A stretch of DNA of 27,922 nt from Candidatus Latescibacterota bacterium (GCA_022827165.1 JAJDTN010000048.1:1-27922); one strand, 5' to 3'; counted from the stretch's first letter, positions 14,980 through 22,743 are shown. The notes: generated by a model not told the origin, from the letters alone. Made by a program: numbers and translations.

Positions 14980-14995
14980 TGCAAAGGCCGTGCCA
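14980..14995 (-). promoter_or_regulatory. Sigma-54 (-24/-12) promoter of the Hsp20 gene
   Basis: The minus strand reads TGGCACGGCCTTTGCA, a full match to the TGGCACG-R-NNN-TTGCW consensus with the invariant GG and GC dinucleotides at the right distance. The start of transcription would be about 14968, giving a leader of about 60 bases. A sigma-54 promoter needs an enhancer-binding activator; no activator gene is in the window. Confidence 0.8.
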
Positions 14996-15119
14996 CCGCT
15001 GGTTTCTCTGGGAAGTCTCGCGCACCAGGAGGGGAATCACGCCGGAATGGCAGACAGCAGGGCTCAAGACGGCGCATGGGCAGGCCCTGACTGCCGATAA
15101 GACAGAGTTCGCGGCGAGG

Positions 15120-16163
15120 TCAGTCCGGCTGTCCCGGATCCCCGAGGGACTGCCTCCGCCGCTGGTGGGCCAGCTCGCGCATGTCCACGGCGGTGTCGAA
15201 CTCGTCGACGATCTCGGTGCCGAGGATCTCCTCGAGGACGTCCTCGAGGGTGACCAGGCCGCCCAGGCTGCCGAACTCGTCGATCACCATGACCAGGTGC
15301 TGCCGCGACTCCAGCAGGCGGCGCAGCAGACGGCCGGCGGTCAGGTTGTCGGCGACGAAGTCCACGGGGCGCATCATCTCCTCGAGGGTGCGGTCCCACT
15401 GCCCCTCGGCCATGGCCGCGAGCAGGTCCTGGCGGTGCACGGTGCCGACCACGTCGTCGGCGTCGGCGTCGTACACGGGCACGCGCGTGTGGTTCAGGGA
15501 CTGGGCCGAGTCGCGCACCTGCCCCAGGGTCGTGGAGACGGCCAAGGAGAAGACCACCGTGCGCGGGGTCATGATGTCGCGCACCGTCTTCTCCTTGAGG
15601 CCGAGGATGTTCTCGATGACGGCGGCCTCGTCGGCGTCGATGGCGCCCTCCTTGTGGCCGAGGCGGGCCATGACCAGCAGCTCCTCCTCCGAGACGCCGG
15701 GCGAACCCTGATCCCGGGCGATGAGGCGCGTCACCTGCCCGGTGAGCCAGATCAGGGGCCGGAAGACCCACACCATCGTCAGCAGGGGGCGCGCCACCGG
15801 ACCGGCGAGGCCGCGGCAGTAGACGACGCCCGCGGTCTTGGGGATCACCTCGGAGAACAGCAGGATCGCCAAGGTGAAGGCGGCGGAGAACAGCCACAGG
15901 CGCTCGTCGTCGAAGACGACCACGAAGGCGGCGCCCGCCCAGGCGGCGCCCGCCGTGTTGGCGATCGTGTTCAGCGACAGGATCGCCGAGATGGGGCGGT
16001 CCACCCGCTCGCGCAGCGCGCGCAGGATGCGGCCCGTCTTCTGGCCCGACTCGGCCATCGCCTCCACGTGGCCGACCGGCACGGAGTAGAGGACCGCTTC
16101 GAAGAGCGAGCACATGGCCGAGAAGCCGACAGCCAGGGCCACGGCCAGAACCAGCTCCGTCAT
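15120..16163 (-). CDS. CNNM/HlyC-CorC-type membrane protein with CBS pair, copy 1
   Basis: 347 residues from the ATG at 16163, with GGAGG upstream. Seen: an N-terminal CNNM (DUF21) membrane domain (about 1-185) with hydrophobic helices near 3-27, 58-85, 90-110 and 125-147 and the family motifs FSAMCSLFEAVLYSVP and LLFSEVIPKT; then a tandem CBS pair (about 200-325, with VRDIMTPRTVVFSL and VIDEFGSLGGLVTLEDVLEE). The C-terminal CorC/HlyC transporter-associated domain of the full-length (about 430-residue) family is absent. CNNM proteins are linked to Mg2+ or Na+ movement across the membrane, with the CBS pair sensing ATP-Mg2+. The gene is the downstream product of a tandem duplication with the next gene. 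Confidence 0.9.
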   Translation of the reverse strand: MTELVLAVALAVGFSAMCSLFEAVLYSVPVGHVEAMAESGQKTGRILRALRERVDRPISAILSLNTIANTAGAAWAGAAFVVVFDDERLWLFSAAFTLAILLFSEVIPKTAGVVYCRGLAGPVARPLLTMVWVFRPLIWLTGQVTRLIARDQGSPGVSEEELLVMARLGHKEGAIDADEAAVIENILGLKEKTVRDIMTPRTVVFSLAVSTTLGQVRDSAQSLNHTRVPVYDADADDVVGTVHRQDLLAAMAEGQWDRTLEEMMRPVDFVADNLTAGRLLRRLLESRQHLVMVIDEFGSLGGLVTLEDVLEEILGTEIVDEFDTAVDMRELAHQRRRQSLGDPGQPD

Positions 16164-16242
16164 GGAGAGCCTCCGGAAGGGGGACCCGCGGCGGCGGGAT
16201 GGCGGCGCGGGGGTGCGGCTAGGATAGTCGAGAGAGGCGGGC
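16164..16242 (-). pseudogene. Remnant of the amidohydrolase 3' end, carried by the duplication
   Basis: The spacer between the two CNNM genes matches 17280-17362, the last codons of the amidohydrolase gene, nearly base for base, with a few substitutions and small indels that break the reading frame. It still supplies the GGAGGCTCTCC ribosome-binding region for copy 1. This fixes the order of events: copy 1 arose from a unit that already contained the amidohydrolase tail. Confidence 0.8.
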
Positions 16243-16244
16243 GG

Positions 16245-17279
16245 TCACAATCGATCCGGCCCGAGGGACTGCCGCCGCCGGCGAGCCAGCTCGCGCATGT
16301 CCTCGGCGGGATCGAACTCGTCGACGATCTCGGTCCCCAGGATCTCCTCGAAGACGTCCTCGAGGGTGACCAGACCCGCCAGACCGCCGAACTCGTCGAT
16401 CACCATGACCAGGTGCTCGCGCCTCTCCAGCAGCCGGCGCAGCAGGCGGTCGGAGGTCAGGGTCTCGGCGACGAAGTCCACGGGACGCATCATCTCCTCG
16501 AGGGTGCGGTCCCACTGCCCCTCGGCCATGGCCGCGAGCAGGTCCTGGCGGTGCACGGTGCCGACCACGTCGTCGGCGTCGGCGTCGTACACGGGCACGC
16601 GCGCGTGGCCCAGGGACTGGACCGAGTCGCGCACCTGCCCCAGGGTCGTGGAGACGGCCAGGGAGAACACCACCGTGCGCGGGGTCATGATGTCGCGCAC
16701 CGTCTTCTCCTTGAGGCCGAGGATGTTCTCGATGGCGGCGGCCTCGTCGGCGTCGATGGCGCCCTCCTTGCGGCCGAGGCGGGCCATGACCAGCAGCTCC
16801 TCCTCCGAGACGCCGGGGAAGCCCTGATCCCGGGCGATGAGGCGCGTCACCTGCCCGGTGAGCCAGATAAGGGGACGGAAGACCCATACCATCGCCAGCA
16901 GGGGGCGGGCCACGGGGCCCGCCAGGCCGCGGCAGTAGACGACGCCCGCGGTCTTGGGGATCACCTCGGAGAGCAGCAGGATCGCCAGGGTGAAGACGGT
17001 CGAGAACAGCAGCAGGTGCTCCTCGCCGAAGAGGACCATGAAGACCGCCCCCGCCCAGGCGGCGCCCACCGTGTGGGCGATCGTGTTCAGCGACAGGATG
17101 GCGGCGATGGGGCGGTCCACCCGCTCGCGCAGTGCGCGCAGGATCCGCCCCGACCTCTTGCCGGCCTCGGCCATGGCCTCCACGTGCCCGGTGGGCACGG
17201 CGTAGAGGACCGCTTCGAAGAGCGAGCACATGGCCGAGAAACCGATGGCCAGGGAGATGGCCAGAACCAGTTCCGTCAT
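16245..17279 (-). CDS. CNNM/HlyC-CorC-type membrane protein with CBS pair, copy 2
   Basis: 344 residues from the ATG at 17279, which overlaps the amidohydrolase stop (ATGA), with GGAGG upstream, so translation is coupled. Architecture as copy 1: CNNM membrane domain (about 1-185, LLLSEVIPKT) and CBS pair (about 200-325), with no CorC C-terminal domain. The two proteins differ by about one residue in six over the first 60 residues, but by fewer than one in ten between about 180 and 275, and the DNA there is nearly identical even at third positions. The copies may form hetero-oligomers. Ion and direction of transport cannot be told from sequence. It is probably the ancestral copy because its link to the amidohydrolase gene is intact. 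Confidence 0.9.
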   Translation of the reverse strand: MTELVLAISLAIGFSAMCSLFEAVLYAVPTGHVEAMAEAGKRSGRILRALRERVDRPIAAILSLNTIAHTVGAAWAGAVFMVLFGEEHLLLFSTVFTLAILLLSEVIPKTAGVVYCRGLAGPVARPLLAMVWVFRPLIWLTGQVTRLIARDQGFPGVSEEELLVMARLGRKEGAIDADEAAAIENILGLKEKTVRDIMTPRTVVFSLAVSTTLGQVRDSVQSLGHARVPVYDADADDVVGTVHRQDLLAAMAEGQWDRTLEEMMRPVDFVAETLTSDRLLRRLLERREHLVMVIDEFGGLAGLVTLEDVFEEILGTEIVDEFDPAEDMRELARRRRQSLGPDRL

Positions 17280-18970
17280 GGAGAGCCTCCAGAAGGGCGA
17301 ACCGCGGCGGCGGGATGGCCGGGCGCGGGGGTGCGGCCAGGATCGTCCAGCCCGAGGCCGGGGTCGGCGTGGACGAAGCGGCCTGCCACCAGGGTCGCCA
17401 GGACCGGCAGGCCGGCCAGGTCCATGGGATCGACGGCGAAGGGGTCTTCGGCGAGCACCACGAGGTCGGCGAGCTGGCCCGGGGCCAGCGACCCGAGGCG
17501 GTCCTCGACGCCGCCGGCGAAGGCGGCCCCCCGGGTGAAACCGCGCACCGCCTCGGCCACCGTGAGCCTCTCCTGGGGCTGCCAGCCGTCGGCGCCGGGG
17601 GAGCCGTCCGCCCGGCGGCGGGTGACGGCGGCGTGGATCCCGGCCAGCGGCGGGATCGGCTCCACCGGCGTGTCGGAGCCGAAGGCGAGCACCGCCCCGG
17701 CCCGCCGCAGCGACTCGAAGGCGTAGGCCCAGCGGCCCCGCTCCCGGCCCCAGAACCGGTCCACCATGGGGTAGTCGCTGGTGGCGTGGATGGGCTGCAC
17801 CGAGGCGACGACCCGCAGCTCGGCGAAGCGCGGCGCGTCCTCCGGGTCGATGACCTGCGCGTGCTCGATGCGGTGCCGCAGCCGCCGCCCGCTGTCATCT
17901 TCCCCGGCGCGCGCCAGGGCCAGCGCGTCCAGGGCCTCGCGGTTGGCGCGGTCGCCGATGGCGTGGACGAAGCAGGCGAGGCCGTGGCGGCTGGCGCGGG
18001 TCACGGTCTCGCGCAGCTCCTCGGGCGTCATGAGGGGCATGCCGAGGTTGTCGGGCTCGTTCTCGTACGGGGCCAGCATCCACGCCGTGCGCGGACCGAG
18101 GGCGCCGTCGGCGAAGAGCTTGACGCCGCCGATCCACAGCATGTCGTCGCCGAAGCCGGAGCGCAGGCCGGCGGCGATCGCCTCGTCGAGCCGGCTCGAG
18201 GGGATCGACTTGCAGACGCGGAGTCCCCGGTGGCCGCGCTCGCGCAGGATCTGCCAGGCCCGCAGGGCGCGGATGCCGTCGAGGTCGTGGACCCCGGTGA
18301 GGCCGCAGCGCCAGGCGGCGGGCAGGGCCGCGGCCATGGCGTCGGCCACCTGCTCCGCCGTCACCTCGGGCAGGTGGTCCGCCACCAGGCCGGAGGCCTC
18401 CTCCAGGAAGACCCCCGTGGGCTCGCCGGTCCCGTCGCGGACCACGGTGCCGCCGGCGGGGTCCTGGGTGCGGCGGGCGACGCCCGCGGCGTTCAGGGCG
18501 GCGGTGTTCGCCCAGGAGGCGTGGCCGCTCTTGGCGGTGAGGAAGACGGGGTGGTCCGGCGCGGCGCCGTCCAGCAGCCGGCGCGTGGGCAGCTCGCCGG
18601 AGCCCCAGCGGTTGTGGTTCCAGCCGTGGCCGAGGATCCAGTCGCCGGGCGGGGTGGCGGCGGCGCGCTCGCGCACGGCCTGCAGCACGTCCTGCAGCCG
18701 CGGCAGGTCGGCGTCGATGCGGGTCAGGCCGAGGGCGAATCCCTCGAAGTGGAGGTGGGCGTCCACCAGGCCCGGCAGCACGCAGGCGCCCTCCAGGGGG
18801 ACCCGGCGGGCAGAGGCGGGCGCCGCGGCCAGGATCTCGTCGTCGGTGCCGGCGGCGGCGACGCGCCCGCCGCGGACCCACAGGGCCTCGGCCGGCGCCC
18901 GGCCGTCCTCCAGGGTGCGCACCCGGCCGCCGTGGAGTACGAGATCGCCGTCGTCGCTGCGGTCGTGCAT
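17276..18970 (-). CDS. YtcJ-like metal-dependent amidohydrolase
   Basis: 564 residues; the ATG at 18970 has GGAGGG just upstream. Seen: an N-terminal beta-sandwich part (about 8-65), the metal-binding H-x-H in LPGLVDAHLHFEG (H72, H74), GVKLFADGALG with K284 (the candidate bridging residue), FVHAIGDRAN (H336), RIEHAQ (H370), and AFGSDTPVEPIPP (D433), then a C-terminal return to the sandwich with LGSLAPGQLADLVVL. All expected metal ligands are present. YtcJ/exoenzyme-regulatory-protein-type amidohydrolases hydrolyse amides or imides with poorly known natural substrates. No signal peptide is seen, so the protein is cytosolic. It is translationally coupled to CNNM copy 2 and divergent from the flippase gene. 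The last 25 codons or so are poorly conserved in character and were copied into the CNNM spacer. Confidence 0.92.
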   Translation of the reverse strand: MHDRSDDGDLVLHGGRVRTLEDGRAPAEALWVRGGRVAAAGTDDEILAAAPASARRVPLEGACVLPGLVDAHLHFEGFALGLTRIDADLPRLQDVLQAVRERAAATPPGDWILGHGWNHNRWGSGELPTRRLLDGAAPDHPVFLTAKSGHASWANTAALNAAGVARRTQDPAGGTVVRDGTGEPTGVFLEEASGLVADHLPEVTAEQVADAMAAALPAAWRCGLTGVHDLDGIRALRAWQILRERGHRGLRVCKSIPSSRLDEAIAAGLRSGFGDDMLWIGGVKLFADGALGPRTAWMLAPYENEPDNLGMPLMTPEELRETVTRASRHGLACFVHAIGDRANREALDALALARAGEDDSGRRLRHRIEHAQVIDPEDAPRFAELRVVASVQPIHATSDYPMVDRFWGRERGRWAYAFESLRRAGAVLAFGSDTPVEPIPPLAGIHAAVTRRRADGSPGADGWQPQERLTVAEAVRGFTRGAAFAGGVEDRLGSLAPGQLADLVVLAEDPFAVDPMDLAGLPVLATLVAGRFVHADPGLGLDDPGRTPAPGHPAAAVRPSGGSP

Positions 18971-18991
18971 CGGCCCTCCGGTGGTCGTGCC

Positions 18992-18999
18992 TATCTTTG
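18992..18999 (+). promoter_or_regulatory. TAnnTTTG-type promoter element upstream of the flippase gene
   Basis: TATCTTTG fits the Bacteroidota -7 box TAnnTTTG exactly and lies in the 80-bp divergent gap. No TTG-type -33 box is visible at the expected distance, so the call is weak. Transcription would start near 19006, leaving a leader of about 45 bases before the GTG at 19051. Confidence 0.3.
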
Positions 19000-19050
19000 G
19001 ACAGTGAAGCTCGCCGTCCCCGCCGCCCGAATCAATCGATCGATCGCGCC

Positions 19051-20487
19051 GTGAGCGATATCCAGTCGCTGGCCACCCGCACCGTGCGCGGCCTGTTCTG
19101 GACCGGCAGCGCCTTCGCCCTCCAGATCGCCACCACCCTCGTCTTCTACCGTCTCCTCGGCGCCGAGCGCATGGGCGGCTTCGAGTGGGCCCTGCTGCTG
19201 GTGATGCTCGCCGCCCTGCTCTGCGACCTCGGCCTCGGCAGCGCCCTGGTGCAGGACCGCGAGGCCGGCGACGAGCACTTCGACGCCGCCTTCTGGACCT
19301 GCCTGGCCTTCGGCTCGGCCGTGACCGCCCTGGTCCTGGTCCTGGCGCCGGCCCTGGCCGCCTGGCTGTCGCGGGAGGAGACGCGCGACTTCGAGACGAT
19401 CCTCTCCCGCCTGGTCCTGCTCGTCCCCTTCGCCGCGGTCTCCGGCGTCTTCCGGGCCCGCCTGCAGCGCGACCTGCGCTGGCGCGCCATGGCCGCCGCC
19501 GAGATCGCCGCCTCCTGCGTCCATGCCGCCCTCTCCTTCGCCCTCCTCGCCGCCGGCCTGGGGATCCTGAGCGTCGTCTACGGCGCCCTGGCGCGCGAGG
19601 TCGTGCTGCTCCTCGGGCTGGCCGTGGCCGGCCGCTGGCTACCGCGTCCGGCCCTGCGCCTCGCGGCCCTGCGGCGCATCGCCGCCTTCGGCCTCAACCT
19701 CACCGGATCGCGCTGCCTCCAGTACCTCGGCAGCAACCTGCCGCGGCTGTTCATCTACCCCCTCCTCGGCGAGGCCGCCATGGGCCACTTCAGCTTCGCC
19801 TACCGCCTCACGCTGCTGCCGCTGGTCCGTCTCTCCACGGTCATCACGCGGGTGTTCTTCCCCACCTTCTCGGCGATCCAGGAGGAGACGGACCTGCTGC
19901 GCCGCGCCTACCTGCGCTCGGTGAGCGCCATGGCCCTGGGGTACTGGCCGGTCCTCGCCGGCCTCGCCCTCCTGGCCGAGCCGGTGGTCACCCTGACCCG
20001 CCCCGACATGGCCCCCGCCGTGTGGCCCCTGCGGCTGCTGGCCCTGGCCACCCTGGTCAAGGCCGCGGGCACCGGCGTGGGCTCGGTCTTCCTCGCGTGC
20101 GGACGCGCCAACTGGGCGCTGTACTGGGCCCTGGCCACCCTCGCTGTCCTGGTCCCCGCCCTCTACTGGGCCGTCGGTCACGGCGTCGCCGGGGTCGCCG
20201 CGGCGATCCTGCTGACCTCCCTGCTGTTCCTGGCCCTCTCCCAACACCTGGCCAACCGCCTCCTGGAGATGGGCTTCGCCGACTACCTGGCGGTGCTCTG
20301 GCGGCCGGGGCTCGTGGCCGCGTCGGTGGCCGTGGCGCTGGGCGCGACCTCGCCGTGGTGGCCGGCGGCGCCGCTGGCGGCGTGCGCGGCGGGGGGACTG
20401 GCGGCGGCTATCGGCGGTCTGGCGGGGGTGCGTCTCTTCGCCTGGGACGACTTGCGGGAGATGTGGCGCAGCGTCCGCGGCGGGTAG
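19051..20487 (+). CDS. Oligosaccharide flippase (Wzx/MOP superfamily)
   Basis: 478 residues from a GTG at 19051. The frame extends upstream only to a TTG at 18997, which lacks a ribosome-binding site; the GTG is preferred because membrane-family homology begins there (SDIQSLATRTVRGLFWTGSA). No good Shine-Dalgarno precedes either. Seen: at least 12 hydrophobic helices, DLGLGSALVQDRE after helix 2 (typical of lipopolysaccharide/teichuronic-acid exporters of the TuaB/WzxC type), FGLNLTGSRCLQYLGSNLPRL opening the second half, and RVFFPTFSAIQEE. It would flip lipid-linked sugars across the inner membrane for surface polysaccharide. No glycosyltransferase genes are nearby, so it is an orphan flippase. 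Confidence 0.88.
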   Translation: MSDIQSLATRTVRGLFWTGSAFALQIATTLVFYRLLGAERMGGFEWALLLVMLAALLCDLGLGSALVQDREAGDEHFDAAFWTCLAFGSAVTALVLVLAPALAAWLSREETRDFETILSRLVLLVPFAAVSGVFRARLQRDLRWRAMAAAEIAASCVHAALSFALLAAGLGILSVVYGALAREVVLLLGLAVAGRWLPRPALRLAALRRIAAFGLNLTGSRCLQYLGSNLPRLFIYPLLGEAAMGHFSFAYRLTLLPLVRLSTVITRVFFPTFSAIQEETDLLRRAYLRSVSAMALGYWPVLAGLALLAEPVVTLTRPDMAPAVWPLRLLALATLVKAAGTGVGSVFLACGRANWALYWALATLAVLVPALYWAVGHGVAGVAAAILLTSLLFLALSQHLANRLLEMGFADYLAVLWRPGLVAASVAVALGATSPWWPAAPLAACAAGGLAAAIGGLAGVRLFAWDDLREMWRSVRGG

Positions 20488-20544
20488 GCCGGTCTTTCCA
20501 TGATTTGGCGGGGCCAGTACTTTTTGCCGCTGGAACGTCCTTCA

Positions 20545-20559
20545 GGCCGCGCAGCGGCC
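20545..20559 (+). other. GC-rich hairpin upstream of pdxS
   Basis: GGCCGC and GCGGCC pair around a GCA loop, in the 97-bp gap between the flippase stop and pdxS, followed by GCCTTT. It may end the flippase transcript or sit in the pdxS leader. No metabolite-binding riboswitch fold is apparent. Confidence 0.3.
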
Positions 20560-20584
20560 GCCTTTCACCAGGAGCAGTCAGCAG

Positions 20585-21490
20585 ATGGATCCCCAGAGCG
20601 GCAACGGCCAGGCCAGCGGCACCCACCGCCTCAAGACCGGGTTGGCGGAGATGCTCAAGGGCGGCGTCATCATGGACGTCACCGACAAGGACCAGGCCCG
20701 CATCGCCGAGGACGCCGGCGCGGTCTCGGTCATGGCCCTCGAGCGGGTGCCCGCCGACATCCGCAAGGAGGGCGGCGTGGCGCGCATGGCCAGCATCGCC
20801 AAGATCCGCGAGATCATGGAGTCGGTGAGCATCCCGGTCATGGCCAAGTGCCGCATCGGCCACTTCGCCGAGGCCCAGATCCTGCAGGCCCTGGGCGTCG
20901 ACTACATCGACGAGAGCGAGGTCCTGACCCCGGCGGACGAGCACTTCCACGTGGACAAGTTCGCCTTCCAGGTGCCCTTCGTCTGCGGCTGCCGCGACCT
21001 GGGCGAGGCCCTGCGCCGCATCGGCGAGGGCGCCGCCATGATCCGCACCAAGGGCGAGGCCGGCTCCGGCAACATCGTCGAGGCCGTGCGCCACATGCGC
21101 GCCGTCATGGACGGCGTCCGCCGCCTCACCACCCTGGCCCCGGAGCAGCTCATGACCGAGGCCAAGGAGCTGGGCGCGCCTTACGACCTCGTGCGCCTCG
21201 TGGCCGAGACCGGCCAGGTGCCGGTGCCCAACTTCTCCGCCGGCGGCATCGCCACCCCCGCCGACGCCTCGCTGATGATGCAGCTCGGCGCCGAGTCGGT
21301 CTTCGTCGGCTCCGGGATCTTCAAGTCGAGCGACCCGCCGAAGCGCGCCGAGGCGGTGGTCAAGGCGACGACCAACTACCAGGATCCGGACGTGCTCGTG
21401 CAGGTCTCCGAGCAGCTCGGCGAGGCGATGCCGGGGATCGAGATGGAAACCCTCGGCGAGGGCGAGAAGCTGCAGACGCGGGGCTGGTAG
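20585..21490 (+). CDS. pdxS: PdxS, synthase subunit of pyridoxal 5'-phosphate synthase
   Basis: 301 residues; the ATG at 20585 has AGGAG about eleven bases upstream. Seen: [19 protein letters not shown] with D31, [29 protein letters not shown] with K88 (the lysine that binds ribose 5-phosphate), [53 protein letters not shown] with K156 (second Schiff-base lysine), and [19 protein letters not shown]. All catalytic residues are intact and the length is normal. It makes PLP from ribose 5-phosphate, glyceraldehyde 3-phosphate and ammonia, as a dodecameric (beta/alpha)8 barrel. The ammonia normally comes from PdxT, encoded next, which here appears catalytically crippled. Confidence 0.98.
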   Translation: MDPQSGNGQASGTHRLKTGLAEMLKGGVIMDVTDKDQARIAEDAGAVSVMALERVPADIRKEGGVARMASIAKIREIMESVSIPVMAKCRIGHFAEAQILQALGVDYIDESEVLTPADEHFHVDKFAFQVPFVCGCRDLGEALRRIGEGAAMIRTKGEAGSGNIVEAVRHMRAVMDGVRRLTTLAPEQLMTEAKELGAPYDLVRLVAETGQVPVPNFSAGGIATPADASLMMQLGAESVFVGSGIFKSSDPPKRAEAVVKATTNYQDPDVLVQVSEQLGEAMPGIEMETLGEGEKLQTRGW

Positions 21491-21516
21491 GCATCAGAGC
21501 GAACCCGCGGTCGGTC

Positions 21517-21556
21517 GAGGAGGCGTTCCCGCCCGGGGGCGTCTCCTTTGCTTTGT
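21517..21556 (+). terminator. Terminator- or attenuator-like hairpin between pdxS and pdxT
   Basis: GAGGAGGCG (21517-21525) pairs fully with CGTCTCCTT (21540-21548), allowing G-U pairs, around a GC-rich loop that can itself fold. It is followed by TGCTTTGT. Its place in the 88-bp pdxS-pdxT gap could reduce read-through, so that less PdxT than PdxS is made. Confidence 0.5.
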
Positions 21557-21578
21557 GTAGAGCGATGGAGCTGAAGCC

Positions 21579-22190
21579 GTGAGCGAGCAGGCGGGACCCG
21601 CCGTCGGCGTGCTGGCCCTGCAGGGCGACTTCGAGGCCCACGCGCGAGTGCTGCGCGGCCTGGGCGCCCGCTGCCCGGCGGTGCGCAAGGCCGGTCAGCT
21701 CGACGGCCTGGACGCCCTCGTCATCCCCGGCGGCGAGAGCACCACCCTCATCAAGCTGATGGACGCCTTCGACTTCTGGGAGCCCCTGGGCGCCTTCATC
21801 GCCTCCGGCCGCCCGGTCTTCGGCACCGTCGCCGGGGCTATACTGCAGCCATCGGAGGGCCTCAACCCGTTGCAGCGCTGCCACGGGGCCATGGACATCA
21901 CCGTCGAGCGCAACAGCTACGGGCGCCAGCGCGACAGCTTCGAGGGCTCCGGGACGTTCCGGACCGGGGCCGGCGGCGAGACCGAGATCGAGATGGTCTT
22001 CATCCGCGCCCCCCGCATCACGCGGCTGGGCGCCGGCGTCGAGGCCCTGGGCGAGTGCCGCGGCGACACGGTGGCGGCCCGCCAGGGGGGTCTGCTGGCG
22101 GCCACCTTCCACCCCGAGCTGAGCGCCGGGGCGCAGGTGCACCGCCATTTCCTGGAGATGACGGCCGCCGCCGCGGCGGGCCGAAGCTAG
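21579..22190 (+). CDS. pdxT: PdxT-like glutaminase subunit lacking the catalytic cysteine
   Basis: 203 residues from a GTG at 21579, with GGAG nine bases upstream. Seen: VGVLALQGDFEAH at the start, LDALVIPGGESTTLIKLM (oxyanion region), DITVERNSYGRQRDSF, VFIRAPRI, and AATFHPEL with H178 and E180, the other two members of the glutaminase triad. The nucleophile elbow, normally GTCAG, reads FGTVAGAIL: residue 84 is Val (GTC at 21828-21830) instead of Cys. The next 16 residues (QPSEGLNPLQRCHGAM) are also unlike the usual LAREV...LG segment, though the length is kept and no frameshift explains it. As read, the protein cannot hydrolyse glutamine by the known mechanism. It may still bind PdxS as a structural or regulatory partner, with PdxS using free ammonia. 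A base-calling error is an alternative but would need two changes. Confidence 0.9.
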   Translation: MSEQAGPAVGVLALQGDFEAHARVLRGLGARCPAVRKAGQLDGLDALVIPGGESTTLIKLMDAFDFWEPLGAFIASGRPVFGTVAGAILQPSEGLNPLQRCHGAMDITVERNSYGRQRDSFEGSGTFRTGAGGETEIEMVFIRAPRITRLGAGVEALGECRGDTVAARQGGLLAATFHPELSAGAQVHRHFLEMTAAAAAGRS

Positions 22191-22732
22191 AAGCGCAAGC
22201 CCACCTTCGCCGTGAACCGGTTGATGCCGATCGGCTCGTCGGCGAAGATGAAGTCGCGCTGGTACTGCAGGCCCAGGCTGAGGTTGTCGGTGAGCAGGAC
22301 CTCGGCGCCGGCGCCGGGGGCGATGCCGAAGCGGGTGTCGCCCTCGCCCGGGACGTAGAGCTCGGCGTCGAGGCTGAGGTGGTAGTTGAAGGGCTCGTAC
22401 TCGAGGATGTTGCGCACGCCGACGCCGAAGAGGCTGATCTCCTGGTCCTGGATGAAGGCGTAGCTGGCGTGGACGCCGAGCCAGTCCTCGGTGCGCCAAC
22501 CGACGTTGAGGCCGTACATCAGGTCGGTCTCGGAGTCGTCGTCCTCGGGTTCCACGATGGCGGCTCCCAGGAAGGGGGCGAGGGACCACGTCCCCGGGGT
22601 GCTCGCCAGGCGGTAGCCTCCCTTGCCGATCTCGCTGCCCACCGGGCCGTCGGTGCGTCCCGGGGACCCGTCTGCCGCGAAGGCGCCCGCCGCCCACAGG
22701 GTCACCGCTGCCGCTGCGGTCCAGGCTCTCAT
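22187..22732 (-). CDS. Small outer-membrane beta-barrel protein
   Basis: 181 residues; the ATG at 22732 has AGGAGGT six bases upstream. Seen: a signal peptide (MRAWTAAAAVTLWAAGAFA, cut near 19), then alternating amphipathic strands such as SLAPFLGAAIVEP, LMYGLNVGWRTEDWLGVHAS, ISLFGVGVRNILEY, NLSLGLQYQRDFIF and a terminal RFTAKVGLRF ending in Phe, the usual barrel-insertion signal. The size fits an eight-stranded OmpA/OmpX/OmpW-like barrel. It is the last gene of the envelope operon, 11 bases after the LpoB-like gene. Its stop overlaps the pdxT stop on the other strand at a shared CTAG. Confidence 0.82.
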   Translation of the reverse strand: MRAWTAAAAVTLWAAGAFAADGSPGRTDGPVGSEIGKGGYRLASTPGTWSLAPFLGAAIVEPEDDDSETDLMYGLNVGWRTEDWLGVHASYAFIQDQEISLFGVGVRNILEYEPFNYHLSLDAELYVPGEGDTRFGIAPGAGAEVLLTDNLSLGLQYQRDFIFADEPIGINRFTAKVGLRF

Positions 22733-22743
22733 TCCATTACCTC

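Noticed and set aside
14975..14990. CIRCE heat-shock operator upstream of Hsp20
   Set aside because: Only one half (TTTGCACTC) is present. The second half is missing at the nine-base spacing, and the half found is explained by the sigma-54 -12 box.
14676..17726. A 1016-codon open frame on the plus strand with an internal protein repeat
   Set aside because: It is antisense to Hsp20 and both CNNM genes. The repeat simply mirrors the CNNM duplication, and the composition (H, Q, G, D, V) is that of a shadow frame.
17132..19054. Long plus-strand and second minus-strand frames across the amidohydrolase gene
   Set aside because: The amidohydrolase frame holds all metal-ligand motifs. The others show only biased GC-codon residues and no ribosome-binding sites.
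20488..20584. PLP-responsive riboswitch or regulator site ahead of pdxS
   Set aside because: Only a short GC hairpin is visible, and no known pattern could be matched.
19185..20828. A 547-codon plus-strand frame in the flippase/pdxS region
   Set aside because: It is arginine/proline/glycine-rich out-of-frame reading of the flippase and the start of pdxS.
21831..21890. A local frameshift explaining the odd PdxT segment after GTVAG
   Set aside because: Neither alternative frame gives the usual PdxT residues, and the segment length is correct in the main frame.
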